This document shows, in pieces, positions 6,486-17,167 of a stretch of 61,957 nt of DNA. Origin of the DNA: Coriobacteriales bacterium (GTDB lineage: Bacteria > Actinomycetota > Coriobacteriia > Coriobacteriales > UBA8131); the NCBI GenBank assembly GCA_031282405.1, contig JAITDU010000019.1:1-61957 (forward strand), read 5' to 3'. Position 1 is the first letter of the stretch, and the number at the start of each line of letters is the position of its first letter. The notes under the pieces were generated by a model. It made no database searches and was not told the origin of the DNA. It was given only the letters and a program-made list of their open reading frames with translations. Both the position numbers and the translations under genes were made by a program.

Positions 6486-7124
6486 GGATAACCCCCGCAG
6501 GTGCGGGGCAGACTGGCTAAGGGTAAGGCCATACGAGACATAAACAGGATAACCCCCGCAGGTGCGGGGCAGACAGTACGTTAGCAAAATTAAAGTGACT
6601 GAGCACCGGATAACCCCCGCAGGTGCGGGGCAGACCGGAGAAGTCTCCCCAACCGACATTAGTCCCGAGGATAACCCCCGCAGGTGCGGGGCAGACTGTA
6701 TCCAACTACGAGCTGACCATTTGCAATAAGGATAACCCCCGCAGGTGCGGGGCAGACTGGTCATAGAGGTCAAGGGCAGTATAAGCTTTAGGGATAACCC
6801 CCGCAGGTGCGGGGCAGACCAATGAGTATGGGATGATTGGCGAGGGCACCAAGGATAACCCCCGCAGGTGCGGGGCAGACTGAGGTCTGCACCGTGATAT
6901 AGCCCCTGCCCTCGGATAACCCCCGCAGGTGCGGGGCAGACGCCCTGGAATCAAAAATTGTCGTGAGATAGAAAGGATAACCCCCGCAGGTGCGGGGCAG
7001 ACATACCCGTCTCATCTTTAATCATGGTTGCCTCCGGATAACCCCCGCAGGTGCGGGGCAGACGCGGTACTGACTGCCACAGCTGCAAGCGATATGGGAT
7101 AACCCCCGCAGGTGCGGGGCAGAC
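6486..7124 (-). CRISPR. Type I-E CRISPR array, leader-proximal block (11 repeats)
   Basis: Eleven perfect 28-base repeats start at 6486, 6547, 6608, 6669, 6730, 6792, 6853, 6914, 6975, 7036 and 7097, with ten spacers of 33 bases (one of 34, before 6792). The leader adjoins the repeat at 7097, so this is the newest part of the array. Several spacers look like phage gene DNA; for example, the spacer at 7003-7035 read on the minus strand contains GGAGGCAACCATG, a ribosome binding site and start codon. No stretch longer than one spacer interrupts this block. Confidence 0.98.
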
Positions 7125-7317
7125 ACTAAATTATTCCTGCTAGTGAGTTTAATTGAGAGAATACTCTCTCTTTTTTATTCAGTTTCGATTCGTCGCGTCT
7201 TTCAATTTTATTCAATTCTCAAGGTGCGCATAACTTTGTAGTGTCTAAAACTCGAATAGCACCAATGATCTTCGATTCCCTGGAACTAGAGGTTTTTTGC
7301 ACCATGCTAAGACTGTG
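7125..7317 (-). promoter_or_regulatory. CRISPR leader
   Basis: This AT-rich stretch lies between the stop of cas2 and the first repeat, on the correct side for leftward transcription of the array. It contains a perfect GAGAGA-ATAC-TCTCTC palindrome at 7155-7170, beside T-rich DNA. In type I-E systems the leader carries the array promoter and the site used by Cas1-Cas2 (often with a DNA-bending protein) for new spacer insertion. A clear -35/-10 pair was not picked out by eye. Confidence 0.75.
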
Positions 7318-7676
7318 CTAAGACTTGCGCATACGTTTTGCTTTTCTTATCTTACTTGCCTTGCTGTATCCAAGACGAAGCCCTCCTAACTTCTTTACCC
7401 GAGCAGGACTCGGACGCATGATGAGTTTGATGCCGTCGAAGTCAATCGGTTCCCATTCGCTGCCATGTACTCTAAAATCCAGATGCTGCTCATTACGTGC
7501 GCTGAATACCATAGTCGCCTTACCACGCTTCGAAAGGCTACGGACCCGCTCCCACAGATTATCTCGAACACGAGCGCTAACCTGACCAACATATACTCCC
7601 GGACTTATCTCTAAGAGCCATTTCGTCAAATCTCCTCGTAGGGCCAAGGGACAGTCTGTCAGCGTTATGACGACCA

Positions 7677-7677
<1 letters not shown>
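7318..7677 (-). CDS. cas2: CRISPR adaptation protein Cas2, type I-E
   Basis: 119 residues begin MVVITLTDCPLALRGDLTKW, followed by GVYVGQVSARVRDNLWERV and ATMVFSARNEQHLDFRVHG, the recognisable Cas2e (CT1978-type) core. Cas2 is the central dimer of the Cas1-Cas2 integrase that inserts new spacers beside the leader. The C-terminus is a short basic tail (KASKIRKAKRMRKS) with no DnaQ exonuclease fused, whereas some type I-E systems have a Cas2-DnaQ fusion; here a separate DnaQ-like gene lies at the other end of the operon. The start overlaps the cas1 stop by one base (TAATG), so the two are translationally coupled. It is the last gene of the operon. Confidence 0.97.
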
Positions 7678-9452
<1,775 letters not shown>

Positions 9453-9453
<1 letters not shown>

Positions 9454-10190
9454 CAGTCCACCTCCAAAGCACTAAGGGGATCTTGCTCGGTTTCTCGACC
9501 GACTGCAGACGAACTGTCTGAATCCCTCCACTGAGGATTCTTAACGGGTATCGCATTAATGCTGGCGCACAGACTTCTGAATCCATACCTGCGGTGCTCC
9601 GGATCAAAACTCAACGGAAGATCCCGACGCGTAAAGGAACCTTGCGTGCCAAACGGGGCATCTATGATTAGGTCTAACTCGGGTTTCTTCTCACGACGCA
9701 GCTTTCTCTGATACCACTTTGCCGCTTGCCACGGCACCTGCCGCAGTGCTTCCTCAAGCGGCAGTTCCTCCAGGCTTAATACAAGCTGCCCTGCAGGTGG
9801 ACATGCCCTTCTCCCCAGGTATAGAGGAAAGCGAGGGTGGCGCAAAGCCTCCTCTATCCGGCTGAGTAAAACCTTGTCATCCGATTCAAGGCCCACAATA
9901 AAAACCGCATCGCAGAGGTAATGACGGTATGAGATAAATGCCTGCTTGCTATCAAACGAATGTGCCGTATGGAAATCCTGCAAAAACTCACCAGGTTGGT
10001 CAATACGAACACCAAAGCCTAACTGTGTCAAATCCGACAAATCAGCATCACGCTCCCTGCCCAAGGCGGCCGCTAACATACCGACTACGCCACTTTTCGT
10101 TGGCTCTCGTTCGGTCGTAAGGTACTTGAATCTGCTTGATAAGCCCCACGACTGCATAGGGGCTGCAAGCCTCAGCAGTAAGGTGCTCAT
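9453..10190 (-). CDS. cas5e: Cascade subunit Cas5e (CasD)
   Basis: The 245-residue protein starts MSTLLLRLAAPMQSWGLSSR, the near-invariant Cas5e opening, followed by EPTKSGVVGMLAAALGRERD. Cas5e caps the 5' handle of the crRNA and contacts the first Cas7 subunit in Cascade. The ATG at 10190 was preferred over the GTG at 10202 because it gives the family's normal N-terminus and lies two bases after the cas7 stop. The C-terminal region contains HRRYGFRSLCASINAIPVKNP. The end overlaps cas6e. Confidence 0.95.
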
Positions 10191-10191
10191 G

Positions 10192-11286
10192 TCATGCCTC
10201 ACTCAACTCGGCCGCAGTATCCAGACGATGTAAGGTCTCAGCATAGAGAAGTTCTAACAACTCTGGCAGACTGACCAACTCGCCCAGGTCTACAAGCTCC
10301 TGGCCGACAACGAAGGCTCGCTCGGGATCACCTGCAAAATCCTTATAAACTGTCGTTGAATGCTCAACTAACGCCGCACACGAGGCTCTACTGAACCCGC
10401 CTTCTCCAGTGCTCTTGACTGGTTTTTCAAAGGCACCGACAAGGTTGATGGGTTGGTCAATGCGTATGCTGACAAGCACCGCGTCGGGCAGTGTGCGATT
10501 TGCAAAAGTATTCTGCTTGCCTGTTGGCATAGAAGTGATAAAAGCTCGGGCGAACTCTTGGATGACCTTAGCGACTATCGAGGAGTCGTCGATCTGTTTG
10601 GTAAGCTCATGAATCGCAACGGTAGCATAGCGATACAGCGTTGACGAATTATATTCTATGGTGCCAATCATGCCCGCCCCAACGTTATCTTCGGGAGCAC
10701 GGTCATCAACGGCGGTATAGTAGTCAAACTCATTATCGACTCTGTGGGTCGATATGCTGTGAGCAACCTGCGCTGCGGCATCAGTATTAAGCGCTGGGTC
10801 ATCTGCGACCATACGTCCGAACAGTGCAATATCTACACCAAAGCCGCGCTTAAGGGCTTCTTGCGCTTCTTTGGTAGAAGGGGTCTCGTTATCCAATATG
10901 AGTTTTGCCAGGTTTTCGGCCTGCCGCACACTCATAAAGAACAATGCCTTTGCCTCGGCGTCTTTCGTAGACACTTTCGCGGCGTTGATAACTTTTTCGG
11001 CAAGTTTCTTTGCTTCTTCGTCACTTTTGTCTTCGTCGAGACTCATTATTGTCGCTGCAACCATATCCACGATCTTCTTAGTGCGTACGCCGAGATCGGC
11101 CTCATCAAAATACTCACGAAACATCAGACGCATAGCATGCTTCCAACTCTGTGACGAGACTCTGGCCCTTTGGACACCGCCGTAACGTGCCGTTTTAGGG
11201 CTGCCCGTATCATCACGGTTCACACAGCTGGGCGGCATAGTCTGGATAACATGGAAATCGATGAAAAATCTGTTCGTAGCTGTCAT
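10192..11286 (-). CDS. cas7e: Cascade backbone protein Cas7e (CasC/Cse4)
   Basis: The 364-residue protein starts with NRFFIDFHVIQTMPPSCVNRDDTGSPKTA and RARVSSQSWKHAMR, the classic Cas7e/Cse4 beginning; GAGMIGTIEYNSSTLYRYA near residue 205 is also characteristic. Six copies wrap the crRNA spacer to form the Cascade filament. A good ribosome binding site (GAAGGAGTG on the minus strand) precedes the ATG at 11286. Length is normal for the family. It lies 2 bases after cse2 and 1 base before cas5e. Confidence 0.96.
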   Translation of the reverse strand: MTATNRFFIDFHVIQTMPPSCVNRDDTGSPKTARYGGVQRARVSSQSWKHAMRLMFREYFDEADLGVRTKKIVDMVAATIMSLDEDKSDEEAKKLAEKVINAAKVSTKDAEAKALFFMSVRQAENLAKLILDNETPSTKEAQEALKRGFGVDIALFGRMVADDPALNTDAAAQVAHSISTHRVDNEFDYYTAVDDRAPEDNVGAGMIGTIEYNSSTLYRYATVAIHELTKQIDDSSIVAKVIQEFARAFITSMPTGKQNTFANRTLPDAVLVSIRIDQPINLVGAFEKPVKSTGEGGFSRASCAALVEHSTTVYKDFAGDPERAFVVGQELVDLGELVSLPELLELLYAETLHRLDTAAELSEA

Positions 11287-11288
11287 GA

Positions 11289-11945
11289 TTACACTCCTTC
11301 TTCCGGGTTGACGTGCTTATTGTTTTTTCGGTTACTATCCTGATCGCCGTTTTGATCATCCTGCTTATTTTTTATGGGCGTCCAAAAATCCTCGCCCCAT
11401 TTATACATCACCCTGTCTTTCGTCTCGGGATTTTGATGACGATACAGATCTTTTGCAAACCATGGATAGTCCAGGCAGACATCCTTCGCTTTCATCAGTT
11501 GAATGAGACCACGGGCGTGCCGCGAAAGTTCGACGAAATCTTTTGCGGTAAGCACCGCGTCAAAACGCCGTTTAATGGTCTGCTCGTTTTCATTGTCGGG
11601 GCTAACAAGTCTTCTGGCAGCCGATCCAAAGGAAATATGAGAGCGATTGACAGCCTCGGTCTTCCCTTGTTGATGGAGAGCAAATAGGGTTAGCGTGGTA
11701 TGAATCGCCTGTTCTGCGGGGGTTACGATACCGTTCCAACTTTTTAGATCTTCAGGTATGTCCGCTAAGGTAATGTCCCAGATTTCCGGCACTTCATCAG
11801 GCTCTCTACCGATACCTTTCCTCAGTTTTGCCCGATTCGCTCGCTGCTGTGGCCCATCACCTGAAAGCTGGTTGACTTTCTTCGCTACAACTCCATAGAC
11901 TTCATCCGCCTTCGTTTTGCTTTCTGTTTGCTCCTGATTACTCAT
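11289..11945 (-). CDS. casB: Cascade small subunit Cse2 (CasB)
   Basis: The 218-residue protein from ATG 11945 carries Cse2 features: QQRANRAKLRKGIGREPDEVPEIW, then TLTLFALHQQGKT, FGSAARRLV, and a helical region with RRFDAVLTAKDFVELSRHARGLIQLMK. Cse2 forms a dimer along Cascade that stabilises the R-loop. The start MSNQEQTESK was chosen over an upstream one because AAGGAG sits just before it and it begins within the last bases of cse1, matching the tight spacing of this operon. The C-terminus ends in an Asn/Lys/Asp-rich tail (NKQDDQNGDQDSNRKNNKH). Confidence 0.92.
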   Translation of the reverse strand: MSNQEQTESKTKADEVYGVVAKKVNQLSGDGPQQRANRAKLRKGIGREPDEVPEIWDITLADIPEDLKSWNGIVTPAEQAIHTTLTLFALHQQGKTEAVNRSHISFGSAARRLVSPDNENEQTIKRRFDAVLTAKDFVELSRHARGLIQLMKAKDVCLDYPWFAKDLYRHQNPETKDRVMYKWGEDFWTPIKNKQDDQNGDQDSNRKNNKHVNPEEGV

Positions 11946-13560
11946 CTGCACTCCTTTCCGAAACCTCACACAACCGAAACACTTTGTTTTTGAACTTTCT
12001 ATACGCGCGAAATACGTTGACACTCATGCTTTTCGCCGTACTCTCATTGACTTTGTAGATCCCAACTTTAGCCTTTTCGCCTGCCTCATCAATAAGGTCC
12101 TCAGCAATGCTTAGAATGATTCTTTGCATGCGGTCAATCCATTCAAGCTGCTTTTCGATATGATCGTCCTGGGTCGGATCAAGCCCTGAAAGCCATATTC
12201 GAAAAGGAATGTCGAGCGCAAAAAATGCCCGTTCGCGTGCTGCAGCTTTTACCCCTTCCCTGTTGCGGTCATTATCATTGCCTAAGGATTCGGAGATGTC
12301 GAGCGCAAAAAATCCCAACTGCCGCACACACTGATCAGTGGTGTTTAGCAGGTCGACTATCTCAACTATCCAGTCGGCACCTAAGGTATCCAGCAGACTC
12401 GTACTCATGGTGAGGCTGTCGCTGATGATGCCGTCAACATAAAAATCTTTGTCAGCGTATTGGATGCCCGCAACCTGCAGACGAAGTGTCGCCTTCTTCA
12501 AACGCTCTGCAATCCGTAAAGTTGCTATCCACGAAACCACTCCCGGCTGGCGTTGCCCAGCTGTTCTGGCAAGCAACGAGGGGAATTCCCTCCACACGTG
12601 GCGCGATTCACTGTGGCGCCTGGGTGTATAGACATCCGTTTGACTGTTGCTGTCTTTGCGCCACATGGTCATTTGCTCGATAAAGGCGTTTTCTCTATCG
12701 AAGAAATCCCCACCCAAGAGAAGATAGCCCGAGACAAGGCCGTCTTTGCGTTTCAGAAGGATTCGTCTCGACTGCAAGGTGAGTAACTCAAGCGGGTCGG
12801 TTGGAATGGGGATCTTCTCACGCTCTGATTGATGGACCTCGTCAAGTTCCCAAGTCGCCTGGGTAATAGTAAATGGCTCGTCGTTGCTGTCGAGCAGGGC
12901 AAAATTCAGTAACAGTGTCTCAAAGAGCGTATCGCCCTTCACAAGGACTAGTCCAAGTTTGCCGAGCCATCCGGCACCTACCGAAGGCAGCCCTGCTCCG
13001 CGGACCGATGGTTTTGCGGATGTGTCATCGTAACCATTCAGATACAGTAGCCAGCGCGCCGCCTCAGCGTTTGACAACCGTTCTTTTGCCTTGCCCGACC
13101 TGGTTGGAAAAAAGCGCAGTTTGTTGTTGCTCTCCGAAAGGTCACCCAACAGTTTTGCTGCCTGATACTCTGTTCCCTTCGTGAGCCCAGCAACCTGATA
13201 AAAAGGCCGCTCAGGATGAAAGAGATAGAACCGATCCTCGTAGGATTTCAAATACGTAACTATCGGCTCAAAAGGAAACGAGCCTGCACTCCATAACTGC
13301 TCCCACCGATCAAGCGCTTCCTCATCAGAGGCTATTGTGCTATGATACCCGCGCACATCAACACGAGCAAAAGTCGCGTACAAGATCGCCAGGAGCAGGC
13401 GAAGAACAGCAACGTCTTGTGTTGGCAGCTCTCCTGCTAATGACTGATATTCATGCGCGCGCTCAAATACCTCCAAAAGCGAAACATCCTTGACCTCCCC
13501 TCGCAAAGTCATCACCGTCACCCACGGTTCATGAACGAGGTTGAATTCAGCGCTACTCAT
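11938..13560 (-). CDS. casA: Cascade large subunit Cse1 (Cas8e, CasA)
   Basis: The 540-residue protein begins FNLVHEPWVTVMTLRGEVKDVSL followed by LLEVFERAHEYQSLAGELPTQDVAVLRLLLAIL, the standard Cse1 N-terminal region. FYLFHPERPFYQVAGLT near residue 105 and SRHVWREFPSLLA near residue 330 also fit. Cse1 reads the PAM and recruits Cas3. Size is normal (about 500-560). It overlaps cas3 by eight bases upstream and cse2 by eight bases downstream. Residues of the PAM-reading loop were not assigned with confidence, so PAM preference cannot be read from the protein. Confidence 0.95.
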   Translation of the reverse strand: MSSAEFNLVHEPWVTVMTLRGEVKDVSLLEVFERAHEYQSLAGELPTQDVAVLRLLLAILYATFARVDVRGYHSTIASDEEALDRWEQLWSAGSFPFEPIVTYLKSYEDRFYLFHPERPFYQVAGLTKGTEYQAAKLLGDLSESNNKLRFFPTRSGKAKERLSNAEAARWLLYLNGYDDTSAKPSVRGAGLPSVGAGWLGKLGLVLVKGDTLFETLLLNFALLDSNDEPFTITQATWELDEVHQSEREKIPIPTDPLELLTLQSRRILLKRKDGLVSGYLLLGGDFFDRENAFIEQMTMWRKDSNSQTDVYTPRRHSESRHVWREFPSLLARTAGQRQPGVVSWIATLRIAERLKKATLRLQVAGIQYADKDFYVDGIISDSLTMSTSLLDTLGADWIVEIVDLLNTTDQCVRQLGFFALDISESLGNDNDRNREGVKAAARERAFFALDIPFRIWLSGLDPTQDDHIEKQLEWIDRMQRIILSIAEDLIDEAGEKAKVGIYKVNESTAKSMSVNVFRAYRKFKNKVFRLCEVSERSADE

Positions 13561-16495
13561 GGATCACCATCCTTTCAACACACAAGCCGTATTCACGATC
13601 ATAATGCAGTTTGAAATTCAGAACTTCGGCATACATAGTATCATCCAGAATAAGAAAAAGCTCGCCTTGTAACCACGGGGACTGTTGCCACGCAACAGGA
13701 AGCTTCTCGCAACAGTCCTTTTCAAGGGCGGCAATCGTCTTGTCAATTATCCACGAAGCACACATGTTCCTTGGAAGGTTCACCGTACTGCTTGCCACAG
13801 TTTGGGCCAACTTTTCATTGCCAGAAAAATCCGAAGGAAGCTCTCTGTCCTCAAAGTCTTTGAGCCAAGGAAGAGTGTAGAATCTGCCGTTGGGTTTTTC
13901 CCGGATGATAAGCACTTGGATAGAATCCGTCGTGTCTCTGACGGTCGCCTCGGCTCGCTTACCGCTCGGATCATTCGACAGGTCAGTGTCTAACCAATCA
14001 ATAATGGTTGCGGAAGGCCCACTGGTCCCACCTGTCGGTCGGCCTATTTGGAACTGCTTTGCCTTAACAGCGGCATCTTCGATCAAGCGCTCGTATTCAG
14101 TTCTTGCCTTGCGATACTCTGCTTGCACATCCTTGGCAACTTGTAAACCGCCCTCATCATAAGCTGCTTGTACCAGTCGGGAGATGTCATCGGGCAAAAC
14201 TATCTGCTCGGGCAGAAGTGCCTGTGTGTTCATAAGCAGATAGGTACCATAGATTCGCTCAGAACCAGTATGGAACTGTGCGTCTCCTTCTACACCGGTC
14301 ACATAGCACTTCGCATCTTCAAGTGATGGTGGTCTGATGCGCCCCGCATGCCTGTGCAACCTGCCGATGCGCTGTATCAAAAGATCCATGGGGCAAATAT
14401 CGGATATAAGGATATCGAAATCGATATCAAGGGATTGTTCCAACACTTGAGTACCTACGACAATGAGTTTTTCAGGGCGGTGTACACTGCCGGGGCCAAG
14501 CTGTGCGCGCAGGTGTTTTTCGCGCTCTACCCGATCGGGCGCGATAAACCGTGAATGAAGTAAGAGCACGGACTTCTCCCCAAAGGTTTTGGAAAGATCC
14601 CGAGCGAGTTGTTGCGCTCGTGTCACCGTGTTCACGATAACCCCAGCGCAGCCCCCGGAGTCAAGGTTGTTTTCAAGACAGGAGATAACGTCTTGTTCGG
14701 CGAGCCGCTCAATCCCAACGGTCAGTTTTCTGCCGGATGTTTTTGGGGCAGCAGCCAAGATGTGGGAGTCGGAAGTATATGTGATGAGCGGGTATTCAGA
14801 CGTGTGTGCCCACTCAGAATGCCTGTCTGTTTTGGCGAGGGCAAGCAAAGATGGGGTGTCCGATGCCGCTTTTGACACAGTGTTCAAATAGGCGTCAACA
14901 AGTTTTTGCCGTCGGCTAATCGGAAGCGTAGCAGAAAGCACCACGACAGGAACCTTGTAAGAGCCGAGCCAATTGAGAGTCTTATAGAGGTACTGGCTCA
15001 TGTACGTGTCGTAAGCATGACATTCATCGAGGATTACGACTTTGTTTGCCAGACCCAGATGGCGAAGCATCAGATGCTTTTGCTTCAAGCCACCCATAAG
15101 CACCTGATCGATTGTACCCACCACATAATCATTGAGGATAGCACGTTTGCGTCCATGTGCCCAATCACTGACAATCACCGCATCTTCTCCGTCATTTACA
15201 TTCGCCGCTGTAAATTTCAACCCGCTAAATCTCTCATTGAAGTGCGCTTTGCCATGTGCAAGTGTAATGGTGTGCATGCCCGGAAGTTTTTTGACCCAAG
15301 CTAGTATGCGCTCGAATATACCGTCCGATGTCGCCTGAGTGGGCAGAGCAAAGAAGATACCGCTGCGACCGGTTTTTCCGGCAAGCACTTCTGCGGCAAC
15401 TAGGGCGGCTTCTGTCTTTCCCTCTCCCATGGGTGCCTCAATAACCACTATGCCTGGCTCTGACACTTCTGTCAATAACTCGGGTATCGCGCGTTGTACC
15501 GGCCGAGGCATATCCAGCGAGAATCGCAGCTGGTAAAGATCGTCCAGGCTTTCTAGCTCACAGAGCGTTGAGAATTCCTGATAAGGAGCCAACTCAAGGT
15601 GCTCCCAGGCATCAAGAGCCCGTTCCTGGGATGAATTCGGTTGCATTCCTGTTGGGATAAGAGGAAATAGGTTTTCGTCGCTGGCAATCCAGTCAGCCAT
15701 AATTACTAACCCGGTAAGGAGGACCTGCGTTTGTTTTGAGATACGACAGGCTTTAATCTGTCTGAAAAGATCTGGCCTTATATGTTGCTCCGCCCACGCC
15801 ACCAACTCATCTTGAACGGTAACCCAAAGAGGATCATTAAAGCCCAGATGGCTTTTCCAAGCATTCTCCATAATCGCAAAAACATCGTTTTTTGAAGGAG
15901 GTTTTCCATGATGAGCGCCCGCAATTACCGTGAAGCAATTGTCCCAGCCGTTGCGCCTTAGAATGCTGAAAGAAGCAAGGGGGTGGCGCACAGCGTGTGT
16001 CAGGTGGATCCTTTGAGATAGTGAGAAGCCCGCAGAGGCAACATAGGCGGCCAGCTGGCACCCATTATTTTTTCGAAAGCGGCTGGTAGGTGCCATCTGA
16101 AAGACAGGGGTCGCTTTGCCGATGTCATGAAACAGGGCTTGTAGGATCACTATGTTCTCGACAAGCTCAGCAAGGTCAATGGGTGTAGCGGAACTATCTT
16201 CTCGCTCTTCGGCTTGATGCGCTTTTTGTCTCTCGCCTTGCTTATCTAGAACCGAGCCATCCTGTTTTTGTGTTGGATGAGTAAGCACACCTTCGGAAAT
16301 GGCCTGCTTTGTGCCGGGCGGAACCCATTCGTTCCAGAGGATCGCGGCAATTGCGGCTGTGTCGGCAAGGTGGACATACAGCGGAAGCCACAGATCCGTG
16401 TTGGCAGGGCCAGATTTGCCCCAGAGGATTCGAGCGCACTCAGATAGCTCTGCTGTTGATGCACGATTTGAATCGATAGTCAAGGCATGCTCCAT
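13553..16495 (-). CDS. cas3: CRISPR nuclease-helicase Cas3, type I-E
   Basis: The 980-residue protein has an N-terminal HD nuclease domain (LYVHLADTAAIAAI near residue 40, ALFHDIGKATPVFQ near residue 120, AGAHHGKPPS near residue 200) and a C-terminal superfamily 2 helicase: Walker A APMGEGKTEAALVAAE near residue 355, DEAH-box variant ILDECHAYD near residue 480, SATLP near residue 510 and a motif VI region with LIQRIGRLHRHAG near residue 720. Cas3 is recruited by Cascade after target binding and degrades the non-target strand processively. All key residues are present. It overlaps the DnaQ-like gene by 16 bases upstream and cse1 by 8 downstream. Confidence 0.97.
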   Translation of the reverse strand: MEHALTIDSNRASTAELSECARILWGKSGPANTDLWLPLYVHLADTAAIAAILWNEWVPPGTKQAISEGVLTHPTQKQDGSVLDKQGERQKAHQAEEREDSSATPIDLAELVENIVILQALFHDIGKATPVFQMAPTSRFRKNNGCQLAAYVASAGFSLSQRIHLTHAVRHPLASFSILRRNGWDNCFTVIAGAHHGKPPSKNDVFAIMENAWKSHLGFNDPLWVTVQDELVAWAEQHIRPDLFRQIKACRISKQTQVLLTGLVIMADWIASDENLFPLIPTGMQPNSSQERALDAWEHLELAPYQEFSTLCELESLDDLYQLRFSLDMPRPVQRAIPELLTEVSEPGIVVIEAPMGEGKTEAALVAAEVLAGKTGRSGIFFALPTQATSDGIFERILAWVKKLPGMHTITLAHGKAHFNERFSGLKFTAANVNDGEDAVIVSDWAHGRKRAILNDYVVGTIDQVLMGGLKQKHLMLRHLGLANKVVILDECHAYDTYMSQYLYKTLNWLGSYKVPVVVLSATLPISRRQKLVDAYLNTVSKAASDTPSLLALAKTDRHSEWAHTSEYPLITYTSDSHILAAAPKTSGRKLTVGIERLAEQDVISCLENNLDSGGCAGVIVNTVTRAQQLARDLSKTFGEKSVLLLHSRFIAPDRVEREKHLRAQLGPGSVHRPEKLIVVGTQVLEQSLDIDFDILISDICPMDLLIQRIGRLHRHAGRIRPPSLEDAKCYVTGVEGDAQFHTGSERIYGTYLLMNTQALLPEQIVLPDDISRLVQAAYDEGGLQVAKDVQAEYRKARTEYERLIEDAAVKAKQFQIGRPTGGTSGPSATIIDWLDTDLSNDPSGKRAEATVRDTTDSIQVLIIREKPNGRFYTLPWLKDFEDRELPSDFSGNEKLAQTVASSTVNLPRNMCASWIIDKTIAALEKDCCEKLPVAWQQSPWLQGELFLILDDTMYAEVLNFKLHYDREYGLCVERMVIHE

Positions 16496-17082
16496 TTCTC
16501 GCGACGTGGGCGATATTTGCCTTCCTGCATAAACGCCTGGTAACAGTACAATGTGGTTTGAGCATCAGCCAGCGCGTTATGCGCTTCTGGGTTTTGAACC
16601 CCATAGTACTGGGCACAAACCTCTAGTGATTGATAAGTATAGGCGTGACCATGCACCTTTTTTCTCCCATAGACGCAGGCAAATTCTTTCATAAGACAAA
16701 GATAAGGTTTTTCCTGCAATTTGATTCCCTGCGCACTCAGAAAGCCCAGATCAAACTCAGCGTTATAGGCGACAATCAGTGCGCCGGCATCAATGATGCC
16801 CTGGATTTCGGCTCTCCTGCTTTGGAAAGGAGCCTTACCTTTGACATCGCGGGGTGCTATGCTGTGCACGCGTTGAGCCTGTGGCCAGCTTTTTTTCTCA
16901 GTCGGCTTAAAGCTGTCATAAAACAACACGCAGCCTGTTGCGTCGACAAGAGCCAACTGAAGAATCTCGTCATACCTGCCCAAAGCGTTTTGCCGTGATC
17001 TTCTATTGACGGGGCAACAGCGCAATCCGGTTGTCTCAATGTCAAGTACGATAAACCTGCTTGCGACGTTACTGTCGACCAT
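16480..17082 (-). CDS. DnaQ-like DEDDh 3'-5' exonuclease in the cas operon
   Basis: The 200-residue protein is a DEDDh exonuclease: FIVLDIETTGL near residue 12 (motif I Asp and Glu), IVAYNAEFDLGFL near residue 105 (motif II Asp), and AHNALADAQTT near residue 168 (motif III His and Asp). Such enzymes remove nucleotides from 3' ends. Its last 16 bases overlap the cas3 start, so it is almost surely in the cas operon. In other type I-E systems DnaQ-type exonucleases, fused to Cas2 or encoded elsewhere, trim prespacers before integration; a separate gene at the head of the operon is a less usual arrangement. The ORF starts at ATG 17082. A general repair exonuclease that happens to lie here is the alternative. 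Confidence 0.85.
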   Translation of the reverse strand: MVDSNVASRFIVLDIETTGLRCCPVNRRSRQNALGRYDEILQLALVDATGCVLFYDSFKPTEKKSWPQAQRVHSIAPRDVKGKAPFQSRRAEIQGIIDAGALIVAYNAEFDLGFLSAQGIKLQEKPYLCLMKEFACVYGRKKVHGHAYTYQSLEVCAQYYGVQNPEAHNALADAQTTLYCYQAFMQEGKYRPRREKWSMP

Positions 17083-17167
17083 CGCTTGCCTTCCTTCTGC
17101 TTCTTTGCTACACTACGTATAGAGCCCGGCGCCGAGTGTCACTGAACCTCACATGCGGGGCTCCTTT

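Noticed and set aside
6396-7015. Several minus-strand reading frames full of LPRTCGGYP and SAPHLRGLS repeats
   Set aside because: They are translations of the CRISPR repeats in different frames, not proteins.
7255-7290. TTCGATTCC near the leader as a tRNA T-arm
   Set aside because: No acceptor stem, D-arm or anticodon arm fits around it; no tRNA gene was found in the window.
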